A stretch of 64,000 nucleotides of DNA from Streptomyces chromofuscus (GCF_015160875.1 NZ_CP063374.1:2294001-2358000); one strand, 5' to 3'. Positions 1 to 8,981 are shown, counted from the first letter of the stretch. Notes: generated by a model from the letters alone, not told the origin. Numbers and translations are program-made.

Positions 1-1
1 C

Positions 2-175
2 TGGGAGGGACTCGGCATCGAGGTGTTCACCGCGCTGTCGATCCGCTGGCTGGGCACGGTGCAGCAGTCGTACGCCGAGGAGCACGAGGAGCTGGTCGCG
101 GCCTTCCGGCGCCGGGACCCCCGCATCGCGGAGATCGTCAAGTCCCACGTCCTGGGGTGCGCGCCGCGGGCGTGA
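2..175 (+). CDS. GntR-family regulator, C-terminal end (partial)
   Basis: This is the last 57 codons of a protein cut by the left edge. The visible part reads as two helices, contains IRWLGTVQQSYAEEHEELV, and ends KSHVLGCAPRA before TGA. The pattern resembles the C-terminal helical FCD domain of FadR/PdhR-type GntR regulators, where a ligand is bound. The N-terminal winged helix is outside the window, so the assignment rests on the tail alone. Context supports it: the next large gene is pyruvate dehydrogenase E1, and a perfect palindrome of GntR-operator size lies upstream of that gene. Regulation of aceE by this protein is an inference. Confidence 0.6.
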   Translation, partial: WEGLGIEVFTALSIRWLGTVQQSYAEEHEELVAAFRRRDPRIAEIVKSHVLGCAPRA

Positions 176-204
176 GCCCTTCGACACGCCCATAACGTGG
201 CGGC

Positions 205-303
205 ATGTCCGACGCGGCACACGGTGTTCACGGCAGACCGCCCACACGCGAGGAGAAGTGGGCCCGGTTCAAGGAGTCGCCCCCCGCCCACGCTGTCGCG
301 TGA
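205..303 (+). CDS. Possible 32-aa small ORF
   Basis: A short ATG-started frame contains TREEKWARFKESPPA and ends at TGA. The composition is plausible for protein: charged with a tryptophan, and unlike the arginine/proline-rich shadow frames around it. There is no convincing ribosome binding site, and the frame lies in the 430-bp leader between the GntR-type gene and aceE. It could be a small protein, a leader peptide, or the remnant of a longer gene. I do not recognise a family. Confidence 0.25.
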   Translation: MSDAAHGVHGRPPTREEKWARFKESPPAHAVA

Positions 304-445
304 CGGCCGGGCGACAAGCGAGCAGCGGTGCACTCAAACGCGCCTCACCTGCGAAAACCAGGCAAAAACACGGCACCCGGTGCACGAGCCGGAGGCACCG
401 CGTGCCGACTTTCTCGCGATCGAGAGGTTTTGCCCCTCAAACCTT

Positions 446-462
446 TGATCGATCATCGATCA
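446..462. promoter_or_regulatory. Perfect 17-bp palindrome upstream of aceE, candidate GntR operator
   Basis: TGATCGAT-C-ATCGATCA is a perfect inverted repeat with a one-base centre, 144 bp before the aceE start. Just upstream, AGGTTT (425-430) and AAACCT (439-444) form a second inverted repeat. The size and symmetry suit a dimeric GntR-type repressor, and such a gene ends at 175. Binding by that protein is inferred. Confidence 0.5.
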
Positions 463-606
463 GCGAGTTACAGTCACCGACGGGCCGCGCGCGGAGCCGC
501 ACAAACGACTCCGTACCAAGCCTCACGCCCTGTCCTGCCAAAGACCAAGGGCACACCCGAACCCTTACCGATGAGGGAACCCCCTTCGACTGAGGAAGGC
601 GGCGAC

Positions 607-3309
607 ATGACCGACCCCCACGCCATCCAGCCGAGCGAGCTCGACCAGCTCCCGGACCGTGACCCGGAGGAGACCGCCGAGTGGCGGGCCTCCCTGGACG
701 CCGTCGCCCAGGCGGCCGGGCCGCACCGTGCCGCGTACCTGATGCGCCGCACACTGGAACGCGCCGAGGGCACCGGCATCGCGCTGCCCAAGCTCCTCGA
801 GACGGACTACGTCAACACCATCCCCACCGCCGCCGAGCCCGCCGTGCCCGGTGACGAGGAGATGGAGGCCCGGATCACCGCGTGGAACCGCTGGAACGCG
901 GCCGCGATGGTGACCCGCGGCTCGAAGTACGGCGTCGGCGGCCACATCGCCACCTTCGCCTCCGCGGCCTGGCTGTACGAGACCGGCTTCAACCACTTCT
1001 TCAAGGGCAAGGAGGCCGACGGGTCGGGCGACCAGCTCTACATCCAGGGCCACGCCTCTCCCGGCATCTACGCCCGCGCCTTCCTCGACGGCCGGCTCGG
1101 CGAGCACCACCTGGACAACTTCCGCCGCGAGTCCGGCGGCAACGGCCTCCCGTCGTACCCGCACCCCCGCCGCCTGCCCTGGCTGTGGGAGTTCCCGACG
1201 GTGTCCATGGGCCTCGGCCCGCTCTCCGCGATCTACCAGGCGCGGTTCAACCGCTACCTGACCAACCGCGGCATCAAGGACGTCTCGTCCTCGCACGTGT
1301 GGGCCTTCCTCGGCGACGGCGAGATGGACGAGCCGGAGTCGACGGCCGCGCTCGCGCTGGCCGCGCGCGAGGAGCTGGACAACCTCACCTTCGTCATCAA
1401 CTGCAACCTGCAGCGCCTCGACGGCCCGGTCCGCGCCAACTTCAAGATCGTGCAGGAGCTGGAGGCCCAGTTCCGCGGTGCCGGCTGGAACGTGATCAAG
1501 ACGCTGTGGGGCTCCGCCTGGGACGAGCTGTTCCGGCTCGACACCACGGGCGCGCTGGTACGCCGCCTGCGCCAGGTGCCGGACGCGCAGGTGCAGACGT
1601 ACCAGACCCGCGACGCCGCCTACATCCGCCAGGACTTCTTCGGCGCCGACCCCGCGCTCGCCGAGATGGCGAAGCTGCTCAGCGACGACAAGATCCTGGA
1701 GATCTTCCACTTCTCCCGCGGCGGTCACGAGCCGCGCAAGGTCTACGCCGCGTACCAGGCCGCCGTCGCGCACAAGGGCGCGCCGACCGTGATCCTGGCC
1801 CAGACGGTCAAGGGCCACACGCTCGGCGAGGGCTTCGCGTCGAAGAACGCCAACCACCAGATGAAGAAGCTGACGGTGGACGAGTTCAAGACGATGCGCG
1901 ACCTGCTCGGCCTGCCCATCGCCGACAGCGCGTTCGTGGACGGCGTGGTGCCCTACGCCCACCCGGGCGCCGACTCCCCCGAGGTCCGCTACCTCCAGGA
2001 GCGCCGCGCCGCCCTCGGCGGTCCGGCCCCGGCCCGCCGCGTCCACCCCCTCGCCCCGCTGCCCGCGCCCGCCGACAAGGCCTTCGCCTCCTTCGACAAG
2101 GGCTCCGGCTCGCAGAACGTGGCCACCACCATGGCCTTCGTGCGGCTCGTCAAGGACCTGGTCCGCGACAAGGAGACGGGCAAGCGCTGGGTGCCGATCG
2201 TCCCCGACGAGGCGCGCACCTTCGGCATGGAGTCGCTGTTCCCGTCGCTCGGCATCTACTCGCCCAAGGGCCAGACGTACGAGCCGGTCGACCGCGACCA
2301 GCTGATGTACTACAAGGAGGCCAAGAACGGCCAGATCCTCAACGAGGGGATCACCGAGGCCGGTTCGATGGCCGACTTCATCGCCGCTTCGACGTCGTAC
2401 GCGACGCACGGCGAGGCGATGATCCCGTTCTACATCTTCTACTCGATGTTCGGCTGGCAGCGCACGGCCGACCAGATGTGGCAGCTGGGCGACCAGCTCG
2501 GCCGCGGCTTCCTGATCGGCGCCACGGCCGGCCGCACGACGCTGACCGGTGAGGGCCTGCAGCACGCCGACGGTCACTCGCCCGTCATCGCCGCGACCAA
2601 CCCGGCGGCGCTGACGTACGACCCGGCGTTCGCCTACGAGATCGCCACGATCGTCAAGGACGGTCTGCGCCGGATGTACGGCGAGGCCGCGCCGGGCGAG
2701 GACCCGGACGTCTTCTACTACCTCACCGTCTACAACGAGCCGCTGCCGCAGCCCGCGAAGCCGCAGGGCCTGGGCATCGACGAGGGCATCGTCAAGGGGC
2801 TGTACCGCTTCAACACGGCGGAGTCGGCGGGCGTGACCGTGCCGGCGAACGCCCCGCGCATCCAGCTGCTCGGCTCCGGTACGGCAATCCACTGGGCGCT
2901 GAAGGCGCAGCGGCTGCTCGCCGAGGAGTGGGGCGTGGCCGCCGACGTGTGGTCCGCGACCTCCTGGAGCGAGCTGCGCCGGGACGCGCTGGAGGCCGAC
3001 GCGGCGCTGCTGCGCGGCGAGGAGCGGGTGCCGTACGTCCGCCAGGCGCTCCAGGGCGCCGAGGGCCCGGTACTCGCGGTCTCCGACTACATGCGCCAGG
3101 TTCCGGACCAGATCGCGCAGTGGGTGGAGCAGGACTGGTCCTCGCTGGGCGCCGACGGCTTCGGCCTGTCGGACACCCGTGACGCCGCCCGCCGCCACTT
3201 CGGCGTCGACGCGGAGTCCATCGTGGTCGCCGCCCTGGCCCAGCTCGCCAGGCGCGGCGAGGTCAAGGCGACGGCCGTGAAGGAAGCGCGCGAGCAGTAC
3301 GGCCTGTAG
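607..3309 (+). CDS. aceE: Pyruvate dehydrogenase E1 component, homodimeric type
   Basis: The 900-residue thiamine-diphosphate enzyme decarboxylates pyruvate and acetylates the lipoyl arm of E2 in the pyruvate dehydrogenase complex. Length and sequence fit the single-chain (alpha2) AceE family rather than the split alpha/beta E1. Recognisable stretches include SKYGVGGHIATFAS and WAFLGDGEMDEPES, the latter being the GDG...ThDP/Mg-binding motif. Further along are LNEGITEAGS and YIFYSMFGWQRTADQMW. The ATG at 607 is chosen because GAGGAAGGCGG lies just upstream and the family begins here; the open frame continues upstream only in non-coding sequence. A strong hairpin follows the stop. The lipoate genes lipB and lipA about 10 kb away supply the cofactor of the E2 partner. 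Confidence 0.97.
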   Translation: MTDPHAIQPSELDQLPDRDPEETAEWRASLDAVAQAAGPHRAAYLMRRTLERAEGTGIALPKLLETDYVNTIPTAAEPAVPGDEEMEARITAWNRWNAAAMVTRGSKYGVGGHIATFASAAWLYETGFNHFFKGKEADGSGDQLYIQGHASPGIYARAFLDGRLGEHHLDNFRRESGGNGLPSYPHPRRLPWLWEFPTVSMGLGPLSAIYQARFNRYLTNRGIKDVSSSHVWAFLGDGEMDEPESTAALALAAREELDNLTFVINCNLQRLDGPVRANFKIVQELEAQFRGAGWNVIKTLWGSAWDELFRLDTTGALVRRLRQVPDAQVQTYQTRDAAYIRQDFFGADPALAEMAKLLSDDKILEIFHFSRGGHEPRKVYAAYQAAVAHKGAPTVILAQTVKGHTLGEGFASKNANHQMKKLTVDEFKTMRDLLGLPIADSAFVDGVVPYAHPGADSPEVRYLQERRAALGGPAPARRVHPLAPLPAPADKAFASFDKGSGSQNVATTMAFVRLVKDLVRDKETGKRWVPIVPDEARTFGMESLFPSLGIYSPKGQTYEPVDRDQLMYYKEAKNGQILNEGITEAGSMADFIAASTSYATHGEAMIPFYIFYSMFGWQRTADQMWQLGDQLGRGFLIGATAGRTTLTGEGLQHADGHSPVIAATNPAALTYDPAFAYEIATIVKDGLRRMYGEAAPGEDPDVFYYLTVYNEPLPQPAKPQGLGIDEGIVKGLYRFNTAESAGVTVPANAPRIQLLGSGTAIHWALKAQRLLAEEWGVAADVWSATSWSELRRDALEADAALLRGEERVPYVRQALQGAEGPVLAVSDYMRQVPDQIAQWVEQDWSSLGADGFGLSDTRDAARRHFGVDAESIVVAALAQLARRGEVKATAVKEAREQYGL

Positions 3310-3335
3310 ACCCCGGCCGGCACCGGACGGTTCCG

Positions 3336-3363
3336 GGAGGCCCCCGCCACGGCGGGGGCCTCC
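3336..3363 (+). terminator. Terminator after aceE
   Basis: A 13-bp perfect GC stem (3336-3348 with 3351-3363) has only a two-base AC gap at its apex, so the real loop must open a few pairs. It starts 26 bp past the aceE stop and ends 14 bp before the next start codon. Confidence 0.75.
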
Positions 3364-3377
3364 TGCATGATGGGGCC

Positions 3378-4358
3378 ATGCGCGCTGCCCGCCTGATCAA
3401 GATGGTGCTCCTGCTCCAGTCCCGGCCCTCGATGACCGCCGCCGAGCTCGCCCGGGAACTGGAGGTGTCGGAGCGGACCGTCACACGGGACGCGCAGGCG
3501 CTGTCGGAGGCGGGCGTGCCGGTGTACGCGGACCGGGGCCGGGCCGGCGGGTACCGGCTGATCGGCGGGTACCGGACGCGGCTGACGGGCCTGCACCGCA
3601 GCGAGGCCGAGGCGTTGTTCCTGTCCGGGGTGCCGGGCGCGCTGCGCGAGATGGGTCTGCAGGACGCGGCGTCGGCGGCGCGGCTGAAGGTGTCGGCGGC
3701 GCTGCTGCCGTCGCTGCGGGACGCCTCCCGCACGGCCGCTCAGCGGTTCCATCTGGACGCGCCGAACTGGTTCCGGGAGCCCGAGACGCCCGCGCTGCTG
3801 CCCCGGATCGCGGAGGCGGTGTGGGACGACCGGCTCGTCACCGCGCGCTACCGGCGCGGGGACGGTGAGGTGGCCCGGGAGCTGGAGCCGTACGGGCTCG
3901 TGCTCAAGGCGGGGGTCTGGTACCTGTGCGCGCGGACGGTGCGGACGGGCGGCGGGTCCTTCCGGGTCTACCGGATCGACCGGTTCACGTCGGTGGAGGC
4001 GGGTGAGGAGCGGTTCGCGCGCGACGAGGAGTTCGACCTGCCCGGGTTCTGGGCGGAGCGGGCCGAGCAGTTCGCGCGGTCGATCCTGCGTGCCGAGGTC
4101 GTGGTGCGGCTGTCCCCGCAGGGCGCGCGCGTGCTGCCGCACGTCGTCGGCTCACTGTCCGCCGGTCGGGCGCTGGCCGGTGCGGACGCCCCCGAGGCCG
4201 ACGGCTGGGTCACGGTGACGCTCCCGGTGGAGTCCGAGGAGGTCGCCCACACCCAGCTCATGGGGCTCGGGCCGGAGGTCGAGGTGCTGGCGCCGACGGA
4301 GCTGCGGGAGCGTTTCGCGCAGGCCGCGCGGCGGCTCGCCGGGCTGTACGGAACGTGA
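3378..4358 (+). CDS. DeoR-type HTH / WYL-domain transcriptional regulator
   Basis: The 326-residue protein has an N-terminal winged helix-turn-helix (about residues 1-60, with MTAAELARELEVSERTVTRD). A WYL-type ligand-sensing region follows at roughly 135-210, containing LEPYGLVLKAGVWYLCAR and FRVYRIDRF. A C-terminal extension domain with LPVESEEVAHTQLMGLG completes it. This is the usual layout of actinobacterial WYL regulators, several of which respond to nucleic acids or small effectors. The start is 15 bp after the aceE terminator, so the promoter probably overlaps the end of the aceE unit or the mRNA has a very short leader. The target genes are unknown. Confidence 0.85.
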   Translation: MRAARLIKMVLLLQSRPSMTAAELARELEVSERTVTRDAQALSEAGVPVYADRGRAGGYRLIGGYRTRLTGLHRSEAEALFLSGVPGALREMGLQDAASAARLKVSAALLPSLRDASRTAAQRFHLDAPNWFREPETPALLPRIAEAVWDDRLVTARYRRGDGEVARELEPYGLVLKAGVWYLCARTVRTGGGSFRVYRIDRFTSVEAGEERFARDEEFDLPGFWAERAEQFARSILRAEVVVRLSPQGARVLPHVVGSLSAGRALAGADAPEADGWVTVTLPVESEEVAHTQLMGLGPEVEVLAPTELRERFAQAARRLAGLYGT

Positions 4359-4428
4359 GGCGGGCCGCCCGGAAAACCGGCGCATTCCGCGTGCGCCCCA
4401 CCCGTCGAAGCCCGATGCTTGACCCGTG

Positions 4429-4947
4429 ATGGACGAGACGGAGTTCTGGGAGCTGATCGACGCCACGCGCGACGCCGCCGAGGGCGATCCCGAGGAGCAG
4501 GCCGACCTTCTCGTGGAACGGCTCCTGCAGCTGGACCCCGAGGCGGTCCTCGACTTCGCCCGTCACTTCGAGGCCCGCTACAACCGCGCCTACACCTGGG
4601 ACCTGTGGGGCGCCGCCTGGGTGCTGCTCGACGGGGCCAGCGACGACGCCTTCGACTTCTTCCGGTGCTGGCTGATCGGCCAGGGCCGCGAGGTGTACGA
4701 GGGCGGCGTGCACGAGCCCGACTCGCTCGCCGACCTGCTGGACGACTTCGACGAGGAGATCGACGGCGACGGCGAGGAGCTGGGCTACGCGGCCGACGAG
4801 GCCTACGAGCAGCTGACCGGCACCGTCGCCCCCGACCTCGGCATCGCGCCCGCGGCCGCGGAACCGGAGGGCACGCCGGTCGACTTCGAGAACGAGTCGG
4901 CGCTCGCGCAGCGGTATCCGCGGCTGTGGGACCGCTTCAAGGAGTGA
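4429..4947 (+). CDS. DUF4240 domain protein
   Basis: The acidic protein has about 172 residues and opens MDETEFWELIDATRD, the hallmark N-terminus of DUF4240. Conserved-looking WGAAWVLLDGASDDAFDFFRCW and LIGQGREVYE follow. The family is common in Streptomyces, is cytoplasmic by composition, and has no known biochemical role to my knowledge. GTG at 4426 overlaps the chosen ATG at 4429 and would add one residue. There is no strong Shine-Dalgarno sequence. The gene faces the convergent small membrane protein gene, with only 6 bp between the stops. Confidence 0.85.
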   Translation: MDETEFWELIDATRDAAEGDPEEQADLLVERLLQLDPEAVLDFARHFEARYNRAYTWDLWGAAWVLLDGASDDAFDFFRCWLIGQGREVYEGGVHEPDSLADLLDDFDEEIDGDGEELGYAADEAYEQLTGTVAPDLGIAPAAAEPEGTPVDFENESALAQRYPRLWDRFKE

Positions 4948-4953
4948 GGCCGC

Positions 4954-5178
4954 TCAGCCGGTCCGGCGGCGACTCGGGTCCGAGGGGACGTACGCCTGCG
5001 TCCGGTCGGCCTTCATCGCGTGGAGCAACGGCGCCGCGTTCGCCCGGTCGAGTGCGGAGGCGGTGACCGCGGCCGGGCCGAGGACGACCGTCACGACCGC
5101 GCCGAGCACCGTCCAGGGTCCGCGCAGGGCCCCGTTCCACGTGCCCGCCCGCTGTTCCGTATGACTGCTGCCGCTCAT
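4954..5178 (-). CDS. Small single-pass membrane protein, 74 aa
   Basis: A 74-codon frame is preceded by an excellent ribosome binding site (GGAGGTGGGGAAC before ATG). One hydrophobic segment (GPWTVLGAVVTVVLGPAAVTA, about residues 19-40) is flanked by a polar N-terminus and an arginine-rich tail ending SDPSRRRTG. I recognise no family. It lies 90 bp downstream of the amidase gene on the same strand and could be co-transcribed with it. Confidence 0.6.
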   Translation of the reverse strand: MSGSSHTEQRAGTWNGALRGPWTVLGAVVTVVLGPAAVTASALDRANAAPLLHAMKADRTQAYVPSDPSRRRTG

Positions 5179-5267
5179 GTTCCCCACCTCCAGTCGGCTG
5201 ATCGCCGAAACGGTGGGGCGCGGGCCTCTCCGTGCCCTGCGCGGCGGCTGTGGCCTTCCTGTGGGGT

Positions 5268-6098
5268 TCATGGCCGCCCCTGCAACCGGGCGGCCAGGTC
5301 CCTGATCTGCGGCAGCCGCGCGGTGAGGGCGGCGCCGGGGCAGCTGGTCATGTAGCCGTCGTTGTGGCCGGCCAGCGCGGGCAGCGCGACGGGGGTGCCG
5401 GCGGCGTAGCGGCTGTGGCTGTTGCTGGAGACCAGACGCACCTTCGCGCGCGGGTCGGTGCCCGACAGACCGAGTTTCCAGGCGGCCAGCGCGGCGATCG
5501 CCTCGGTCATCACGCGGGGCACCTCGGCGCCCGCGGTGAACGTGCCGATGGCGGCGATGCCGGTGGTGCGGTGGTTGAAGCCCAGGGTGTGGGCGCCGGT
5601 GACGGGGCGGTCGACCCCGCCCGCGCGGCCCTCGTAGATGGTGCCGCAGCGGTCGACGAGGAAGTTGTAGCCGATGTCGTCCCAGTCGCGGACGCCGGTC
5701 TGGCCCGCGTAGAGGTCGCGGATGATGCGCGGGGAGTCGGCGCAGCGGTAGGCGTTGGGCGAGTCGGTGTGGTGCACGAACACGGCCACGACCTGGTCGT
5801 CGTAGCGCGGCGGCGGCTGCTCGCCGGGGGCCTGACCGGTGCCGGCCCAGACCGTCCGGGGGACGACGGGCGGCATGGGGGCGGTGAGCGGCGGGGCGGC
5901 CACCCGGGCGGCGAGCTGATGGCCGCCGGTCCGGGCGGCCGTCACCGACCGGTCCACCGCGTGGGCGCACAGCGCCAGGGCGGTCATCGCGGCCAGACCG
6001 GGCAGGCATCCCGCCACGGTCACGGCCGCGCCGGGTATGTGCACGGCGGGCCGCCGTGCTCCCCGTCTGCTTCTCTTGGCACGTCTGAGGGCACGCAT
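5268..6098 (-). CDS. Peptidoglycan-recognition-type N-acetylmuramoyl-L-alanine amidase
   Basis: The 276-residue protein has a basic N-terminus (MRALRRAKRSRRGARR) and a hydrophobic segment at about 25-47, indicating export or membrane anchoring. An Amidase_2/PGRP domain covers the C-terminal two thirds. Visible zinc-site motifs are VAVFVHHTDSPN (first His), GAHTLGFNH (second His) and a terminal SCPG cysteine. GYNFLVDRCGTIYEGRAGG is the classic PGRP core. Enzymes of this fold cut the MurNAc-L-Ala bond of peptidoglycan. Retention of the metal ligands argues for an active amidase rather than a pure sensor. The ATG at 6098 has a poor ribosome site, and an in-frame upstream extension is possible. 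It is divergent from the MarP-like protease gene. Confidence 0.85.
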   Translation of the reverse strand: MRALRRAKRSRRGARRPAVHIPGAAVTVAGCLPGLAAMTALALCAHAVDRSVTAARTGGHQLAARVAAPPLTAPMPPVVPRTVWAGTGQAPGEQPPPRYDDQVVAVFVHHTDSPNAYRCADSPRIIRDLYAGQTGVRDWDDIGYNFLVDRCGTIYEGRAGGVDRPVTGAHTLGFNHRTTGIAAIGTFTAGAEVPRVMTEAIAALAAWKLGLSGTDPRAKVRLVSSNSHSRYAAGTPVALPALAGHNDGYMTSCPGAALTARLPQIRDLAARLQGRP

Positions 6099-6320
6099 GG
6101 GTCCACTGTGGGCGCGAGCCGGTCCGTCCGCGATGTGTGCTGTGCCACCTGGTGGAACCATCGTCCGGGTCGGTGACGTTTTTCGGGATACACGCATGAC
6201 GTGGCCGGTTCCCGGCCGGTGCCGCGGGGCGCGGCTGATCACTGGGCCCGTGCGGCGCGTATCCCGAGTGCCGGGGCGCGTACCCGCACGCACCGCCGGG
6301 TCCGAGAGAAAGGCGGCTTC

Positions 6321-7502
6321 GTGGACCTGCTCGACATCCTGCTGCTCCTGGTGCTCCTGGTCTACGCCGGTTCCGGCTACCGGCGCGGGCTGGTGGCCGG
6401 CTGCGTCTCGCTCGCCGGGTTCGTGGGCGGTGCGGCGATCGGCGTGTGGCTCCTGCCCTGGGTGATGGATCTGGTGGCGCCGGGCGCGACGGCGGCGACG
6501 GTGACCGCGGTGCTGACGGTGCTGGTCCCGGCCGTGGTGGGCCACGAGCTGGCGGGGCGGCTGGCCTTGCGGCTGCGGCGGGAGCTGGACCGGGGGCCGC
6601 TGCGCGTGGCCGACGGGATCGGCGGGGCGGCGGCCAACGCGGTCGCCGTGCTGATCGTGGGGTGGGTGGCCGCCAGTGTGCTGGCCGCGTCCTCGTCGCC
6701 GCTGCTGACGGGCGCGATCCGGGACTCGCGGCTGCTCGGCGCGGTGCACGGCGTGATGCCGCAGACCACACCGGCGTGGTTCTCGCGGGCCACGTCCGCG
6801 CTCACCGAGGCGGGCTTCCCGCAGGTGTTCAACCCCTTCGAGAACGAGTCGACCGCACAGGTGGCCGAACCCTCCGGCGACAACGTCACGGCGAGCGCGA
6901 CCAACGCCGCCCAGCGCAGCACGGTGAAGGTCGAGGGCGTCGCGGGCGGCCAGGGGCGCGAGGGCAGCGGGTTCGTGTACGCGGCCGAGCACGTGATGAC
7001 CAACGCGCACGTGGTGGCGGGCATCGACGCGCCGACCGTGCGGATCGGCGGGGTCGGCCCGGCGTACCCGGCGCGGGTGGTGCTGTTCGACCCGGACCGG
7101 GACGTGGCCGTGCTCCACGTTCCCGACCTGCGTGCCCCGGTCCTGGAGTTCGACGACGCCGAGCGCGGCGATGCGGCCGTGGTCGCCGGCTATCCGCACG
7201 ACGGCGGGCTGGACCTGCAGGCGGCGACGGTCGCGAACCGGGTCCGGGCGACCGGCCAGAACATCTACAGCGACAAGAACGTCACGCGCGAGATCTACTC
7301 GGTCCGCTCCACGGTCCGCCCCGGCAACTCCGGGGGCCCGCTGCTCACCACCGACGGCAAGGTGTACGGCATGGTCTTCGCCCGCTCCACCTCCGACGCC
7401 GAGACGGGCTACGTCCTGACGGCCGCCGAGATCGCGGGTGACGCGGCACGGGCGGCGGACGCGACGGCGCCGGTGGACACGGGCGAGCTGGTGACGTCGT
7501 GA
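6321..7502 (+). CDS. MarP-like membrane-bound trypsin-fold serine protease
   Basis: The 393-residue protein begins with a CvpA/colicin V-type membrane domain (four hydrophobic segments, about residues 4-130). A periplasmic trypsin-like domain follows. The catalytic triad is visible: His230 in MTNAHVVAG, Asp261 in DPDRDVAVLHV and Ser337 in PGNSGGP. Length and layout match Mycobacterium MarP (Rv3671c), a protease needed for acid and oxidative resistance through cell-wall hydrolase processing. GTG 6321 is chosen because it follows GAGAAAGG and starts right at the first membrane helix. The neighbouring divergent gene is a peptidoglycan amidase, a plausible substrate class, but that link is only inferred. 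Confidence 0.9.
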   Translation: MDLLDILLLLVLLVYAGSGYRRGLVAGCVSLAGFVGGAAIGVWLLPWVMDLVAPGATAATVTAVLTVLVPAVVGHELAGRLALRLRRELDRGPLRVADGIGGAAANAVAVLIVGWVAASVLAASSSPLLTGAIRDSRLLGAVHGVMPQTTPAWFSRATSALTEAGFPQVFNPFENESTAQVAEPSGDNVTASATNAAQRSTVKVEGVAGGQGREGSGFVYAAEHVMTNAHVVAGIDAPTVRIGGVGPAYPARVVLFDPDRDVAVLHVPDLRAPVLEFDDAERGDAAVVAGYPHDGGLDLQAATVANRVRATGQNIYSDKNVTREIYSVRSTVRPGNSGGPLLTTDGKVYGMVFARSTSDAETGYVLTAAEIAGDAARAADATAPVDTGELVTS

Positions 7503-7524
7503 CGCCCGGCTGCCACCGGGGCCC

Positions 7525-8013
7525 TCACAGGAACCGGCCCATCAGCACGTCGTCGACGTACTCCCCGTCGAGGAGGAACTCCTCCGGCAGTACGCCCTCC
7601 ACCACGAACCCCTCGGACTCGTAGAGCTCGCGGGCCGGGGTGTTGTGCCCGAGGACCCGCAGGGTGACCCGGCGGGCCCCCTGCCGCCGTGCCTCGTCCT
7701 GCACGGCCCGCAGCAGCGCCCGGCCGACCCCGGCGCCGCGCGCCTCCTCGCTGACGGCCAGGCCCTGGATCTGGCGGACGTGCGCGTTGCTCACCAGGGA
7801 CGTGGGGAACCCGAGCCGTATGTAGCCGACGACCTCTCCGGCGAGGTCGGCGACGAGATGGTCCAGCGGCCCGAAGCGGTCGTTGAAGAAGGGCTCGTAC
7901 GGCGGCCCGGGGCGCGGCTGGACGGAGTGCAACACGGACCAGCAGCGCCGGTCGAGCCGCCCCAGGGCCTCCTCGTCGGCGTACCTGGCGTGGCGTATGT
8001 ACGGAACCGGCAT
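7525..8013 (-). CDS. GNAT-family N-acetyltransferase
   Basis: The 162-residue single-domain acetyltransferase carries the acetyl-CoA pyrophosphate motif (Q/R-x-x-G-x-G/A) as EEARGAGVGRALL at about 95-107. The strand before it is IQGLAVSE. The C-terminal part contains LYESEGFVVEGVLPEEF, typical of RimI-like GNATs. The substrate cannot be read from the sequence. The gene is convergent with the MarP-like gene, with 22 bp between stops, and has no operon partner. Confidence 0.88.
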   Translation of the reverse strand: MPVPYIRHARYADEEALGRLDRRCWSVLHSVQPRPGPPYEPFFNDRFGPLDHLVADLAGEVVGYIRLGFPTSLVSNAHVRQIQGLAVSEEARGAGVGRALLRAVQDEARRQGARRVTLRVLGHNTPARELYESEGFVVEGVLPEEFLLDGEYVDDVLMGRFL

Positions 8014-8084
8014 GACGTCACTGTACGGCGGCCGTGCGAGCGCCAGTCCGGCCTTTGTGCCCGGTCGGCGGGCAGGATGGGCTC

Positions 8085-8981
8085 ATGGAACGAATCGCGG
8101 TGGCCGGCGCGTCCGGTCTCATCGGCAGCGCCCTGGTGCGGTCCCTGACCGCCGAGGGGCACGCAGTGGTGCGCCTGGTGCGCCGGGAGCCCGAGGCGGC
8201 GGACGAGGTCCGCTGGCAACCCGAGGACGGGTACGTCGACGCGGCCGGACTCGCCGGGTGCGACGCGGTGGTGAACCTCGCGGGTGCCGGTGTGGGCGAC
8301 CGCCGCTGGACGGAGGCGTACAAGGCGCGGATCCGCGACAGCCGGGTGAAGGGTACGGCGGCACTGGCCAGGGCCGTCGCCGACCTGCCGGCGGAGCGAC
8401 GGCCACGGGTGTTCGTCAGCGGCAGCGCGATCGGCTACTACGGGGACACCGGGGAGCGGGCCGTCGACGAGGACGCGCCGCCGGGGACGGGCTTCCTGCC
8501 GGAGCTGTGCGTGGAGTGGGAGTCGGCGGCGGCACCCGCGCGGGAGGCGGGGGTGCGGACGGTGTTCACGCGGACCGGGCTGGTGGTGTCCCGCCGGGGC
8601 GGTGCCTGGGGGCGGCTGTTCCCCTTGTTCCTGGCGGGCCTCGGGGGGCGGATCGGGGACGGGCGGCAGTACTGGTCGTTCATCGCGCTGCACGACGAGG
8701 TCGCCGCGATCCGGCACTTGCTCGACCGTGACGACCTGTCCGGGCCGTTCAACCTGACCGCCCCGCAGCCGCTGACGAATCGTGAGATCACCGAGGCGAT
8801 GGGGCGGGTGCTGCGCCGGCCCACGGTCCTCGCGGTGCCGGCGCCGGTGCTGCGGGCCGCGCTGGGCGAGATGGCCGGGGATGTGCTGGGCAGTCAGCGG
8901 GTGGTGCCCAAGCGGCTGCTGGAGTCGGGGTTCGGCTTCGCGTTCCCGGGGATCGAGGCGGCGATCCGGGCCGCCGCGTGA
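8085..8981 (+). CDS. TIGR01777-family NAD(P)-dependent epimerase/oxidoreductase
   Basis: The 298-residue extended short-chain dehydrogenase has an N-terminal Rossmann motif, VAGASGLIGSALVRSL (residues 4-19). Family-typical blocks are DAVVNLAGAGVGDRRW, RIRDSRVKGT, FVSGSAIGYYGD and PFNLTAPQPLTNREIT. The C-terminal DUF1731-like section includes PAPVLRAALGEMAGDVLGSQRVVPKRL. The family (YfcH/SDR39U1) is widespread and its substrate is not established. The upstream ATG at 8034 would add 17 residues that do not look like family sequence, so ATG 8085 is preferred. The gene stands alone between convergent and unrelated neighbours. Confidence 0.9.
   Translation: MERIAVAGASGLIGSALVRSLTAEGHAVVRLVRREPEAADEVRWQPEDGYVDAAGLAGCDAVVNLAGAGVGDRRWTEAYKARIRDSRVKGTAALARAVADLPAERRPRVFVSGSAIGYYGDTGERAVDEDAPPGTGFLPELCVEWESAAAPAREAGVRTVFTRTGLVVSRRGGAWGRLFPLFLAGLGGRIGDGRQYWSFIALHDEVAAIRHLLDRDDLSGPFNLTAPQPLTNREITEAMGRVLRRPTVLAVPAPVLRAALGEMAGDVLGSQRVVPKRLLESGFGFAFPGIEAAIRAAA

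Noticed and set aside
565..3198. 877-codon open frame antisense to aceE
   Set aside because: It mirrors the aceE codon pattern; high third-position GC in the real frame leaves the opposite strand open. The translation is low-complexity Val/Leu/Arg/Gly and resembles no protein.
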